This document shows positions 24,660-39,100 of a stretch of DNA of 64,000 bases, piece after piece (position 1 is the stretch's first letter; every line of letters begins with the position of its first letter). The DNA lies in NCBI RefSeq assembly GCF_018687715.1, contig NC_056761.1:11511001-11575000 (forward strand). Direction: 5' to 3'. The notes beneath the pieces are model-generated. The model made no database searches. It had not been told where the DNA came from and saw nothing but the letters and a program-made list of their open reading frames with translations. Made by a program: the position numbers and the translations under genes. The DNA is from Carya illinoinensis. Lineage: Eukaryota > Streptophyta > Magnoliopsida > Fagales > Juglandaceae.

Positions 24660-27181
24660 GGCCATGTCAATCGACTATGCGGCGATTGCATAGAGTAATT
24701 ACGTTTAGCATTTTCCTTAACCCTTAACGACATAATCTTGTTTAGTTATTACTCTAGCCATGTGCACTTTGATTACAAAAGATAAGCCAGATAGGCAATA
24801 AAATTCAAGGGTTGCTTGGTTTCGAAATGAGCCACGATGTTTTTGTTGCACGTGATGGTCTAGAATGGTTACAAGGGTTAATTATAAAATCAACACTTAG
24901 ATTTTTAAGTTTTTAGAATTCTAAATTTGGATTTTAAACTTTCATAAAATTGATATATGAATTATAAAAAATATGCAAGTAGGTATCCAATTACAAAACT
25001 AATAGAAAGCCAACTGACAATCCTCTCACTAATTTTCTAATGGGAAATTGAAAAAAAGTACCTAATCGCAAGTTTCTTAAAATTTAAATACTAACTTTTT
25101 AAAAAGTTGAAAGTCGAGGTCTTGAGTTATAAAACGTGAAAACTCAAACTAATTTTGCTATTAGGGTTGGTTCGGTTATATAAAATCAAATTATCTTATC
25201 TTATTTCATTTCATATAATCATTATAATTTTTTCAAAATTTTAAATAAAATATAATAAACAATTTAATTTTTTCAAATTCTAAAACAAAATTAATATTAT
25301 AATAATATTTTAATCAAATTTCAACAAAATATTTCATTTCATCTCATCTAAACTATGTAATTAAACGAGGCAAGCCTATTCATAGTGCATGGCTCTAAGA
25401 ATGATATAGTCGAATCTAGATTCATTTTATTCAAGGATTGATTTAAATTCGATCAAATCATTAAATAAAGAGCTAACATAAAACATGAGTTTCATAAGTA
25501 CTTTTTCCGCACTTACTCAATATGTTACTTTGAATAACACATCATTTCCAACATCAACAGTTTTAAAAAAAATAAGTGGCTAGCAATGCCGAATGTTATA
25601 AAAGGCTTTGAGTGTATCTTCTCTAATACCTAAAATTTCAAGACAGGAGAACTTCTCTTCGTTTTGAAGGTAGATGTTTGCTAATCTGCTACAATTTTTT
25701 ATTCCTAACATGTAGCACTATGTGTATGTGAGAGAGATCGAGTCTTGACTGGTATGCATGTCTGGTGGTTATTTGTGCCAGTCCCATGAGGGTTGCTTTC
25801 TTAAAAATGATTGGATTTCAGCTATCATCCATGCGTATAATATACATATCTTCTACCTGTTTTGTCTAGATGTAATAAAACTTACAAATTGATATGATTT
25901 GTTATAGTATATTGAAGACAAGTCCTGCTTATTCAAAAGAATCTCATTTCTATTTCCCAACTCACACGAGATAATAATGCATTTCTTGAATTCATGCTAA
26001 TTTTTTCTGTGTCAAGAATTGTCACACAGGACAGTGCCTACTCAAAGGCCGGAGTAGAAACCGTCTCCCACCTCTATATCCTCTTCGCCTTCCCCTGTGA
26101 CTTTTGTTTGTTAATGCACCTCCCTTGATCGATGGTATCTCCGCCTTAGCCACCCTGCCCTTCGTCTAGTTCGTTGGGTCGTCTCTAAGTTTGGTCTTCT
26201 AATTCCGCCAAATAAGCCTCTGGCAATGTGACATTTCCTTCGAAGTCTACGTTTCTAGCAATGTGATGTCTGGAACTAAAGATTCTTAAGAATGTGATGA
26301 AATTATCGGTATTTGTTACTTTTGGTTGTTTTCCAAAAATCTTGTAGAAACCATTTGCTCTCTCAAAATATCCTTATATTTTTCACGATTTTGCAATTAA
26401 CTGTTTAAATTTACAATTGTTTACAATCAACTCCCTCAATCTATTTATTTGTCAAATTCACTAAGGGCAAGGTTATTTATTTAATTATATAAAAATTATT
26501 TATATAATTACCAAAAATTTAATTAAAACGGTAATTTTTGTCCGTTGATTAAAAAAAAAATTCCAAAAGAGGTAGGAATGTAGATTCCATCTATTTACAT
26601 TCCCTTCAGAAAGGGTTGAGATGGGGATCATCCCCTTAAGTCCATCCAAGCATGGTAATCTTTTAGGATTTTCCCGTAAACCTAAAAGATTATCCCCAAA
26701 ACATCCCATTAGGATCACAAGTAAAAATATAAAATAAAAAATCTATTGCTAATATCTTGACTTATGATATATCCTTCCTATTATATATTGGCACCGATCA
26801 ACACAAGGGCCGCTGGGAAGGATACAGAAGAGGTCCTTGAATGCAAAGTCAGGACGAGAAGGGTTGAACGGGAAAATCAACTAATTATTTATAAATTATA
26901 CCTTCATCTGGCATCGGGTTCATGTTCCACAAAACTAAACATTTGATTAAAATTAGTAAAATGAGTACACTAGCACAAAGGAAATAGGTTTCCAGGTTGG
27001 TTCACTCATAATTAGAAACATGTAAGAATCATCAGTTTTTTCTTGAAAAACAGTAACACCAAACTAATGGGATGGAGATTACTTGAGAAATATCCGACTA
27101 AGGGAACCCATGGGAGCTCACTTCATAAAGTTATACTGGTCTGCTGCTTTTTTAAATGGTCATCACTCTTCAGATTGAATC
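24660..27181. other. Spacer between the two genes
   Basis: AT-rich intergenic sequence containing one MITE (25163-25370). The right end holds the 3' UTR of the ILP1-like gene. No gene was recognised. Confidence 0.45.
25163..25370. mobile_element. MITE of the GATGAGATG-end type
   Basis: Ends GGGTTGGTTCGGTTATATAA and, inverted, GCCTCGTTTAATTACATAGT. The interior has runs such as ATAATCATTATAATTTTTTC and AAATATAATAAACAATTTAA, shared with the elements at 32712, 44368 and 61840. The flanking duplication is not clear. Confidence 0.5.
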
Positions 27182-30100
27182 TCAATGTCGCCCATGGCTT
27201 CTGCTTATAGAGTGGTGTTGAAGGAGCTTTTTTTTATCACGATTGCGATGATCATCCTACAAGAACAAATTCAAATCAATGCATAAGCTATGACACCAAG
27301 AATTGAACTATATATATGTGTGTGTGTGTATATATAGAGACAATATTGTAGGGGAGCCGGGAGCATAGAATATGTTTTTTTATTGGCACCGGGTGTCCGG
27401 GACAGCATCCCGACTAATCCTTGGGGGGGTTGTACAGGCTCTTGACAAGGAGTTTCCAGCAGCATAGAATATTGAGTTGAGTGAACTTCCCTTTGCAACA
27501 GACGCACTCCATGCAAAGAGGACAAAAAGCTCAACCTTCCAAAACACCTGAATAAAGCTTCTCTATATATGATTCAGTCAGCAGTGGCTAATATGACACA
27601 CTTCCTATTTATAAAAAGGAACACGCAAGATACTACACCACCATTCTAAGTAAACATGACAGGTTTTATTAACCCTTAGATTAACAGCCCTTGTTCAAGA
27701 TTGTAGGATCCAAAGGCCATGAATTAGTGCAATGTCAACAGAGTGGGATGGTAGTGGAGAAGCGGTATAGTTTCTAACATTACTCTTTCATAAATGCTAC
27801 TGCATGAAATACAGTACATCTAAGATAAAAATTTCCACACTCCAGCTGACTCGTGGCTCGGCAATTTTTTCTTTATAAGTACTCATGGCTAGGCTATAAT
27901 AACAAGCAGTGATCAACAAATAGGCTTTCAGTAAAAATAGGATCTGTGACTAACACTCCCACCTTGGACTGGCTGTCAAAGTTATTAAAGTCCAAAACAT
28001 AGCATTGACGAAACTTAAAAGACAAGCGAGTAAGTACAAGGAAATTAAAGAAATAAACAACTCATAACAATGAAAAAGAAAAAGAAAAAAAGAACATTGC
28101 GCATGTTGCTTAAGAAAATTGAGAAAAACAAACTTATAATCCATTGGAGGGGGTAAAAACTCAAGACGAACCTTATACAAAGAGGCTGCTGACTCAGACT
28201 GTACCATCTGAATTGCAATATTGCCAAATGATTGCAAAGCATCCAGTGCATCTAGTGTCAACTGCCACCCACAAAGTGCAATAGCATCAGAACCAGTGCT
28301 AGAACCACAGCTATTACAACCAGCAGTTGCAACATTTCCATTCACCCAGGGGCAGAACTGGTTGTGATGGACAATTGGATCGAATTCCATAGCTTCCTCA
28401 TAGTTGCTTTTCCCTTTTGGAGGCCCTGAAAAATTACATCGACAATAACAAAGTAAGAATAACACAAATAAGTGAAATATTAGAAAATTTAAAATATTAT
28501 AAGACCAGAAAGAATTCCAGGTGGAAGTAATCCAAGGGGAATGCGTGAAATTCTCATGTAAAAAACCCTGCATAAAATTGTAAATAGGTAATGGAAGTTG
28601 GGATGACAATGAACCAGGTTATACAGAAAGCTCATTAGCCGTTTTGATTTCTGAGCTAGGATATTACACTTCCAACAGTGTACCACTAACAACCCAGCAT
28701 AGAACAAAATAGGGAATGCAGTGAGTCCGAAATGATCTGGGATGTGTTCGTATTCTATGCACAAGAAGACACATTTCTAATTGTTTTTATTGCATACAAT
28801 AGAATCAAGCTTGGGATGGAGGCACGGTTGTTTTGAGTCTTAGATCAATCAGCACTGAACTTGACAGTTTAGATCATGGTTCATATTGAGTGCAGAGGTA
28901 GGCTGCTGTAAATGAAAGTCAACAACAATGAAAGTATTATTTCAAACCATGATAAATAACTGAACAAAAAAACATCAAGACAATGAAATTGTATGCACAT
29001 CAGGAACTAACTGCCTTTCAGCCTTTTCCCAAAAGAAAATGAATCAGCAGCAGCAGAGGCAAAGGACAAGGAAAGAAAAGAAATGCTTGATAGATGTCAC
29101 TTGAAACACTCATCATGCCTTGCAGACTTTTTCTTTCTTTTATAAATTTCTGGCTTGATGAGGAATTATTTTTGATAAGTAATCTAAGATTTTATTCAGA
29201 AGTGCAGAAGGCGTAGCCTGAATACACAAGTAGAATAAAAGATGGAACACCTAAATGAAAAATTGAAACCGGGAAATCATTATGCACATTGGGTTAAGGA
29301 CATAATCAGTATTATTTGAGATTTTAAGAGCTCTAACTTGCACTTATACACACAAGCACGCATGTAGGTATAGCCTCTATGGATACCACAAATATATTTG
29401 GGGAGTCATTGTTACAATTTTACCCTGTATAATTAAAAAATAAGGGTCACCTATGTTGTTTCTATAGGGACTCACCTATCTTACCAACCTTAAGCTCAAA
29501 TGGCGCTACCTCCTCTTGTAAAGACGAGGTGAAGGATAAGAATGAAAGGTCAAATCACAGTCCATGCAAGTGTAACTTATCAATTAAAAAGAAAAAGTAA
29601 AACAATCACTGATGTCTCATACGCAAATCCTCTAACATTATGGAAAAATAGTAATGGAGTAACCCACTACATGTGGGTAAAGCTAAATAGCCTCAATCGC
29701 CCAATGAGCAAAATCAAAACCAACACAATTGCCTTCATACCCAAATTTTAATGTCACTTCTTCTTGGGTCTTTCTACACAGTCCCAAAAGTTTTTTTTCC
29801 TCAGCTAAGCTACACCTAACTATCATGATTTCAGCACAGCAAGCTCTAGTTAAAACAATGAAAAAAGTCAAAATATTAGGTCAACTTTCATATAAACAAT
29901 CAAATCAGATTAAGAAAGTGAAGACTAAGAACCCGAAAAGCTGCAGGGCATAATTTGCTAAGAAATCAATAGTCATACAATTTAATGATGCCATTAGCAA
30001 CGCATAACCTGACTCTAGGTCCAAGCAATTCTTTATTAAAGAAGATTTACCAGCGTTTGTAACCTCTTTCTTTGTTGTTTTATTAGCATTGCAAGAAAGA

Positions 30101-33100
30101 GAAGGGTGGGCATTGTTCTCTAGTACCAACTTGTCACTTTGACTTATCTTTTCCCCACTTTCGACTGATTCGGTTTTTGCAGGACCATAAACTTTTGAGC
30201 TGCTATCTGCCCTTCCAATGGATCGAGGTAATATTTCCTGGCTATCACCCTGGGGATCTTCTCTGTTAATTTCATCAGGGACAATCTCATCCATTAGTCC
30301 AGGATCTGTAGCAGATTCACCAGTTTGGCCCTGATTTTCAGCATCTTCTGCTCTAGGTTCAACATCACCAACTATACTATCAGCTCTATGAACAGACGCG
30401 TCAGCCCCATGAATTTCAGCCTCATGACTAGCACACATCCCGACACTTCCTCCACTAATTCCAAAACTAAACCCATCCCTCGCTTGAACAGTTACGGTCT
30501 CTGCATTGAAAAGTTCTTCCCCATCATTTGTACTACTGACACCCATTTCTCCAGGGACAGCAACAGCTGACCGGAAGCCAATACTCTGCTGAGCTTGGTT
30601 ACTATAGTCCAATTCGGATGTATCATTCACGTCCAAATTGCCATATATACTAGAAGAGGGGAAATGAACATCGTCAACATCTGCAGGATAATTTTCAACA
30701 CTGTCCATGGAGTCATCATTCACACTGTGGAAACCAGTATCCATAGCAATGACCGATGATGCACGCGTAGAATCCCTAGCTGATTGGATCCTTATAACTT
30801 GGTCACCCCCTTCCCGAAACGAAGCAACTCTGTTGCCATCAGTGTATATTTCAAAACCCATTGAATGGCTAGGACCAGCACCAGATGTATCTCTATTATA
30901 TGATGAACAGTATGTATCAAATATGTCAGATTCACGAGCACGCTTCGAAGGCCCAGCTGAATATTGTCCCCCATCTGTGACTTCATCACCATCACGATCA
31001 ATGACTGTGCCCTCAACACTATCAGCTTGCTGCAGCCTTAAGTGTGGCCTATAACAGGAGCTTCCCCCTTTCTCCAAGCTTCGTTTGCGAGAGCTGGGAC
31101 CCCGTGATTCATATGAAGCTGCACGGTCACCAACCTCACTTCCTGAGGGCTGCCCAATTATAAGGTCCCTACCCAGATCTGCATCATGAATATTTTCCAA
31201 CATTGTTGTCCTGTCAAACTGAGTAAAAGGTAAACCACCTGCCATTGTAAGATTGAGATCAACATCTGTATTTGGCAGCAATTTTCCATTGTTTGTCATT
31301 GCAACTTCATCACGGTCTTCAGTATGTTCTCTTTCTGTATCATCAGCAGCAACCCAACCACTAATTCCACTGGCAGCACTAACTCCCCGTGTTAATCCCA
31401 TTTTTTTGCTTGCTTCAGGAATTTCAGCATTGCTGGGAGTGAAACGTGCAGGTCGAGGAACTGTAACGAAATCTGATATCCTAACTGTAGCACCACATAA
31501 GCAACAATCTAGCAAAGGTAACCTGGACTCACATCTAGAATCCTTAACCAACACTTTACTCTTCCCAGTGTCTTTTTTATCTACAGCAGTCAGTGGTTTC
31601 TTGACCATTCCAGGATCTTGCGATAGATGGCCCTTGGCCTGGTTAGGGCCAACAGAACATCCATTCCTAGCTGATTGAGCAGAATGCTCTTCGCAGTCTT
31701 GAACATTTAAAACCCAAATTGGTTCCCACCCACAGAGGCTTATAAGTTTCTGGGCCTGCAAAAGCAGAGAGACAAATAGAAATACACAGGCATAAAGATA
31801 AATGGAAAAAGTAATGATCTGTAGGCATTATCAGCCACCAAAAGGTACGTTAATATATCTTACACGAGAATATAAACAAAATGCCCCATCTTGAGAGCTT
31901 TCAATTTCTGGGATACTCTCTGGTTTAGTATCTACTTCCCCAAACAAAAAGCGTTCAACCTGTGGGCCGTGAGAAACCTGCATTTTCTCAATTGCTGATG
32001 CAGCCACAATGGGAAGATATTGAAATTGCACAAGTCCATCACATCTATCCTTATATCCCCCAATTAGGGCAGACTGAGGAGTTGGAGGAAACTGCACCAA
32101 GCTATCTGGGCAGCTATTTCCCCTCCAAGGACAACTGACATTGTGCACAGCATCCAGCTGTTTGGCAAAGGCTTCAGCAGCATTTTGAACTTAAACCATG
32201 AAACAAAAATAAAAATAGAGGAAAAATAATATCAATATTAGCAAGGACCAGCTCATTCAATCGTCACTGAAATACCAAATAAAAATGGTGTAAACAAGGA
32301 GAAAATCACAAACAGATTAACATATTTGAAATAGGAAATTAAAATGATTAAAAACAGGACTAGGGAAACGGGTGCAATACTATAACTTCAACTAAGATTA
32401 GCAAGAATGTAAGCTGAAAATAAGGCAATGTCAAGTCAGTTGTGAGATAAACCATAAAAGGTGTATATATTTTTCTTGTATCTGATTTTTTTCACTTCTA
32501 GATAGGTATTCTCCCTTGTATACTTTCTGTGTACTTGGGTTGCAGCTTTTGGGATTTTCAATGACGATTTCTTAATTAAAAACAAACCTATAATAGGTGT
32601 GTATTCAACTTGGTGGCATAAGTTAGCTACTGTTGAGAAATCAGAATCTGGGATTTTGGAAGGCAGGGTAAAATTCCTCTAGTTTCTAGATGCAAAATCA
32701 CAGGTTTCTTAGCCCCGTTTGGTTACACAGATGAGATGAGATTTTTTTTTTTAAAAGTTGAATAAAATATTGTTATAATATAATTTTTTTAGTTTTGTTT
32801 TGGAATTTGAAAACGTTGAATTGTTTATTATATTTTGTGTGAGAATTTGTTAATGTTATAATGATGAGATAAGATGAAATGTTTTAGATTTGCTGGTATT
32901 CAAATAAGAAAACCTATAGAGAGGGATTATCATCTGTGAAGCAGCAAAAAGCCTCTAATACCATATTAGTAGAGGGAGACCGTACACTTAACATTTCAAA
33001 GGTGGCTGTGGGCGTTTGATGGCGAGATTTGCTTGAATAGGAAGGAAAATGGGTCCTTCAAAACTAGTTGTAATCAAATCAAAGGCTTTTGAGGTGATAA

Positions 33101-36100
33101 GGGACGGTAGACATGTTCATCTTACTGAGAGGAGCTGGGGAGTGGTGAAAGGAATGAGCTTGGGGTTAGCCACGGCACTCTGGCTCACCAAAGCTTTAGA
33201 GAACTGTCTGAAGGTTGGAAGAAGGGAGTTCTACACTGCTCATCAGGAAGGAGATAGGAGTTTTATTGCGCAACAGTGTTCTAACTCCCGAGGCTATTAC
33301 ATGGCACTGGTGCAGTATGGAGGTGGTGGTTGAAGGAACTCTATTTTCATACCGAAGGATAAGGACGGAGGAAGTTGGCGGAGGTAATGAGGGAGGCTGG
33401 AAGAGAAGGTGGACTTGCTCGTTTGCCACCGCCAGTGACAACGGTGGCTTTGAACCAACCTCATACTCAATCGTACAGGGAGGTCCTCCAACAACTGTGG
33501 GTATCGAAGCAATCTCATGAGCATGTCAGGTCAAGAGCAAGGTTTGACACATCGGTGGTCAACCTGAGAGGAGCTGTAGGTCCAAAAAGTGCAGGTAGTG
33601 CTGCCAATTCAGTAGGTTTCCAGAGACCTGATGATGGTGGCAGGTGTGTTGTCAGCCTACAAGAGGAAATGGCGCATCGTGCTCTGATGGATATGAAGAA
33701 AAAGATGGGTGAATTGCAAGGAAAAATAGACAGGCTTAAACGGTGTGTTGAGGAGAATAAAGGAGCAGACTTGGACCTGGGCGTGGGTTGTGGATTGATT
33801 AAAGGAAACAAAATGGGCAGTAAAGACATAGATGAGTCATGCAGCAACGCTTCAATGGGCCAGGCAAATACCAGTGGGCCTCATCCTGTAAACTTAAACA
33901 AAGGGAAGGCAAGAATAGGCTCAGGCCCAAGTTTTGGGCCTCAGCCCATAGGACAGCTTAATACCAAACAACAAGAGGGCTTTGTTTGGAGGAGATAGAA
34001 GCCGAGTGATGCAGGCCCATCGTTGAGTCGATAACAGCCACTGTCGCCAACAAAGACTCAGGTGGTCTTGCCACAGGTAGTGGAAACACTGGCAGTATAG
34101 GAGAGGGAGGATATGACGGTAGAGGAGTCGACAAAGAAGGTAATCCCAACACCAAACACAGTTTTTCAACACCCCTCGTCGTTGGCCAGAAGAGGGGAGG
34201 GGGGGGGGGTGGCGCTTCCAGCGGCATCTCTTCTGGTGGGTATTTCCCAGTGGATCCGTCAGTATTGTACACGAGAAACTCATCTCCCTTCACAGCAGTT
34301 GGTTGTGATCATGCAGTGAGTGAACAGAAGGGACCGAGGGGTAGCAAAGAGGAAAAGGAACTGGACCTTGCACTGGGTGGGAGTATTGGGGGCGTCAATG
34401 AAGGAGTGGTTTTTGATATTGTTCGTGAATCTCTAGACCTTATGAGTGAATCTTCTGAGTGGGAATGCAGGTCCCCTTTTGCTGAGGAGGCAACAGGGCT
34501 ATTGTTATCATCACCATGGGCATCAAGGGAAAGGGTTGAGATGGACGGGGAGCCTATGCTGCTGCAGGCTTTACCTCCATGTCAGCACACTGTTTCAGAC
34601 TAGGTCATGGATAAGGTGAAGGAAATCTAGAGCTGTGTGGGAATTGAATGTGATGGTTTTGAAGAATAATTTATTACTTTGTTAACTGCCATTGTAGAAG
34701 GAATATTCAGATCAAGAAATCTGGTTAAAAAAACAGCAAGAGCTCAAGAGTTTGAGTTGGTCTATTAATTATAAGGGCAGCTCAAGTAGAGAAAGATACA
34801 AAGGGAGGGGGTTGGCATTGCCTATATGAAGCCTAAAATTATTTTTTGGAACATCCAAGGGCTTAATGAGATTAATAAGTGCCTACAGTTAAAAAATTTG
34901 CTCTGGGAGTGGAAGGCATATATTATGTGCTTGCAAGAAACCAAGATGGAAAATATTCCAAGGGACATTATTAGAAGTTTGTGGAGCTGTCCGTATGTTG
35001 ACTTGGGTCTTTCTTGCTTCGATCGGGGCATTTGGGGGAGTACTAGTTATGTGGGATAGGAGAGTAGTGGATAAAATAGAGTATATTGGGGAATACACAG
35101 TGACTTTTTCTTTTCAGAATGAGGAGGATTGTTTTAGATGGGCTTTTGTTGGAATATATGGGCCAACTGTGGACAGCAGTAGACAGTTTCTATGGGAAGA
35201 GCTAGCTGGGTTGCATAGTTGGTGGGACATTCCTTGGTGTATAGGAGGGGACTTTAATGTTGTCAGATTCCCAAGTGAGAGAACAGGAGATAGTAGGTTG
35301 CGGCTGGCAACGTCGAGTTTTTCAGTTTGTATTTTTGAGTTGGAATTGGTGGACATTCCTCTTATGGGTGGCACATTTACATGGTCCAATAACCAAACAT
35401 GGTCTAGATTGGACAGATTTTATATCCTCGAAGTGGGAAATACATTACCTAGAAGTATGCCAAAAATGATTGCCTCGCCTATATTCTGACCATTTCCCTA
35501 TTTTGTTGGATTGCAGGGGTATACAAGGAGGGAGAAGGAACTTTAAGTTCGAGAATATGTGGTTAAAAACAGAAGGCTTTTTGAAACGAGTAAGGCAATG
35601 GTGGTCCTCCTATCAGATCAAAGGTACCCCTAGTTTCCTTTTTGTAGGCAAATTGAAAGCTTTAAAAAAAGATTTAAAGCGTTGGAATGCGCAATCCTTT
35701 GGAGATGTAGGCTACCGCAAGAAGTCACTATTGGATGAGCTTCATCAACTAGAGATGGGGCAAGAGGGGCAGGCCCTTTCATTGGAGGAACTTGCTCGAC
35801 GGACAGAACTAGCTTTAGAGCTAGAAAGGGTTACCCTATCAGAGGAGATCTCTTGGCAGTAAAAATCTTGAGCGTTATGGTTGAAAGAAGGAGACCGTAG
35901 CACGAAAGGTTTTCATAGAAGGGAAAATTCCCATAAGAGAACTGATGCCATTGAGGATGATGAATATTAGCAATGCTCTTTCCATGAATATCCTTGAGAT
36001 CCAAGAACATGTTGCTGGTTATTTTGAGCAGTTGCTTACCAAGCCTATGGGGTGGAGGCTGAAGATTGACGGGCTACCTTTTGAGTCCATTGAGCAGCGG

Positions 36101-39100
36101 AATGCTATTTGGCTAGAGAGGCCGTTTGAGGAGGCCGAGGTCCATAAAGTAGTGAAAAAGATGGTAAAAGACAAAGCACCAGGATCAAATGGATTTTCTA
36201 TGGTTTTCTTCCAATCTTGTTAGAAAGTGGTGAATGAGGACTTAATGAAGGTATTTCATGAATTTTTTTCGGTTGGGAAATTTGTAAAAAGTCTCAATGC
36301 CACTTTTATTGCACTTATTACTAAAAAGGTCGGGGGCATCAAAGGTTCAGGATTACCAGCCTATGAGCCTTGTGAATGGAGTGTATAACATTATTTCCAA
36401 GCTGCTTGCAATTCGATCGGGAGGCGTGTTGGGGCGGATCATTACAAAACCTCAAAATGCCTTTCTACAAGGAAGATAGATCTTGGACTCAGTACTCATT
36501 GCTAATGAATGCTTAGATAGTAAATTAAAATCTAGCAATATAGGTCTCTTGTGTAAGTTGGACATGAAGAAAGCTTATGATCATGTCAACTGGAATTTCT
36601 TCTTATATTTGTTTGGGAGATGTGGTTTTGGGGAGTGGTGGTGCACGTGGATTAGGTAGTGCATATCAATGGCACAATTTTCAGTTTTAGTGAATGATTG
36701 CCCAATGGGTTTCTAACAGCTCCTAAGGTCTAAGGTAAGGAGATCCATTGTCCCCACTTCTCTGTCATAGTGATGGAGGCGTGTAGCAAAATGATTTCAC
36801 CGATGGTTAATAGGGGGTTCTTGTCGGGATTTTCGGTTGGTGATATACGTCGAGGTACTTTTCACATGTCTCATTTGTTGTTTGCAGATGACACCTTATT
36901 TTACTGCGGGACAGATCTAAACCAGATTTAGGCATTAAGGGCACTCCTACTTTTCTTTGAGGGGTTATCAAGATTTAAAGTGAATTTATCCAAGTCAGAG
37001 ATGGTTCCAATTGGCAACGTTCATAATATCCAAATGTTCGCTAACGTCCTTGGTTGTAAGGTCTCCTCTCTCCCTATGAACCATCTTGGCCTTCACTCGG
37101 GGGCCGTTTCCAAGGCTAAAACTATTTGGGATGCAGTAATTGAAATGATAGAATGAAAATTGGTAGGATGGAAGAAATTGTACCCATCGACAGGTGGAAG
37201 GATTACTGTAATAAAAAGTACTATTTCTAATATGCCTACAAACTTCTTAACATTGTTTCCAGTTCCTGCAAGTGTGACAACACATATTGAGAAACTGCAG
37301 CGTGATTTCCCATGGAGTGGACTTGGGGATGAATTCAAATTCCACCTAATCAAGTGAGATAAGGTATGCTCCCCAATCTCTTCTGGTGGTTTGGGAATTA
37401 GAAATCTAAGGGTATTCGATAGGGCCTTAGCTTTATAGAAGTTGGTAATAGACTACAAATATGGAGGTTAGTGGTGTGTTCTCGCGCCGCCCCGCCGGGG
37501 GGGGGGGGTTTTATGGCTTGGGTATTTGGAAACAAACCAAATAAGGGTAGGAAGTATTTGTCCGTCATACCAAAATTGTTGGGATGGCACAAGAATTAAA
37601 TTCTGGCACAATATATGGTGGGGAGATAGCGTTCTCAAGCACTCATTCCCTACAATGTTCACACTTGCGCGTAAGAAAGAAGCTTCAACGTTGGACCTCA
37701 TGCAAATGGATGGTGATGTATTTCAGTGGAATGTGAGCTTCATTAGGGCAGCCCAAGATTGAGAAGTCAACAAATTTGTGAACTTCCGAATACTCCATGA
37801 GACCAAGCACACAATAAGCTGATGCGTTGTGGTGGAAACCAGCCAGCAAAGGTCTATTTTCAGTTCATTCATTCTATAAGGCCCTCACACAAACACAGAA
37901 TAATCACTTCCCATGGAGAAGAATTTGGAGAAACAAGGTCCCCCCAATCAGGCAGCATTCTTTGCATTTACAGTGTCTCTAGGAAAGATCTTGAAGATGG
38001 ATAATCTACAGAGATGTGGGGTGATAGTGGTGGAATGGTGCTATAAGTATAAACAAAGTGGTGAGACAGTGGACCATCTTCTACTATACTGTTTGATTGC
38101 TAGAGCATTATGGATCGATGTATTGAGAAGGGTAAAATTAGCCTGGGTTATGCCTGCAATAATGGTCGAACTTCTGGCATGTTGGTCGAGTATGGGCGGT
38201 GTTCCACAAATCTCAGCTGTGTGGAAGATGATAGGCTAAGCATATTCTCAGTGATATAATATAATCGTTTACCTATTTATAAAAATAAAAAATAAATAAA
38301 ATAAATAAAAATTAAAAAAAAAAAAAAAACCTAATGAGAAATCCAACTCAATAGAAAATGCAAGTTTCAATATGAATGAAGGTCTACTCCCTAAATCTTG
38401 GCGAGTTACAAGTTTAATCTTATCTGCCCACTCCTTTTTCTTACTTGTTCTCCCTTCATATAACTTCCTTCCTCCACCTATCTAGCAAGCTGCACTAAGG
38501 TTCAATCATTGCAAAATTCACCAGAGACTGTTTTTTTCTTCTTCTTCCAAAAACAAATGTTTGATAATACCCCCACCACATTGAGTAGTAATTTCAGAGT
38601 ATTAGATAAAAGGAACAAAAACAGCTGACTTGAATTAGCTAACCTTCAGAAGGGGTCCAGGATGGTATCAATGCAAAACTCAAATATGCACCACATGATT
38701 CACATTCTATTTTATCAACATCAACATTTATCCAACCTCTCTGAGCACAAGACAATGAACTGATGACCTGAAACAAATCAGGAAAAAGTGAGAATACCTC
38801 TAAGTGATCTTGAATCTATATCTCCAAGCAAAGAAAATTTTCAGTGCGGCAAAGATATCTTTTGCATGTGTTGACCACCAACTTAGAAGCTACAGTGTCT
38901 CACATTAAAGCATAACAGAGATTGAGTTATAATATCTCTACTTAAAGATGTGAATGTATACCTATAAAAAAATATACAAACTCATATAAAGGGAGAAGTT
39001 CCTGCCATTTGTAGGAAGGGATGAATGGAATAGGATTCTATTACTGGGAAAGGAGAAGTTCTTACCTTTTATAATGACTCCAAACAGCTCAAATTATAAT

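Larger units (their letters stand above)
32923..38325 (+). mobile_element. Near full-length, dead L1-type LINE in ILP1 intron 3
   Basis: 5.4 kb, flanked by near-identical 14-base duplications (AAAACCTATAGAGA at 32909-32922; AAAACCTAATGAGA at 38326-38339), with a 3' A-rich tail at 38280-38329. It carries ORF1 and then ORF2 with endonuclease, reverse transcriptase and zinc-binding regions. Numerous stops and frameshifts were seen. It lies antisense to the host gene. Confidence 0.85.

Noticed and set aside
27950..28609. 219-codon minus-strand frame as a separate gene
   Set aside because: It is exon 6 of the ILP1-like gene (28172-28425) read through into its flanking introns.
29905..30008. C-terminal extension of the ILP1-like large exon to the stop near 29905
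   Set aside because: The family continues from the acidic region into the CCHC-like second domain, and a CAG|GTTATG donor at 30008/30009 joins in frame to exon 6; the read-through ending is hydrophobic and unlike the family.
33196..34293. Minus-strand frames opposite LINE ORF1
   Set aside because: Antisense shadows with biased composition from the G/C-rich ORF1.
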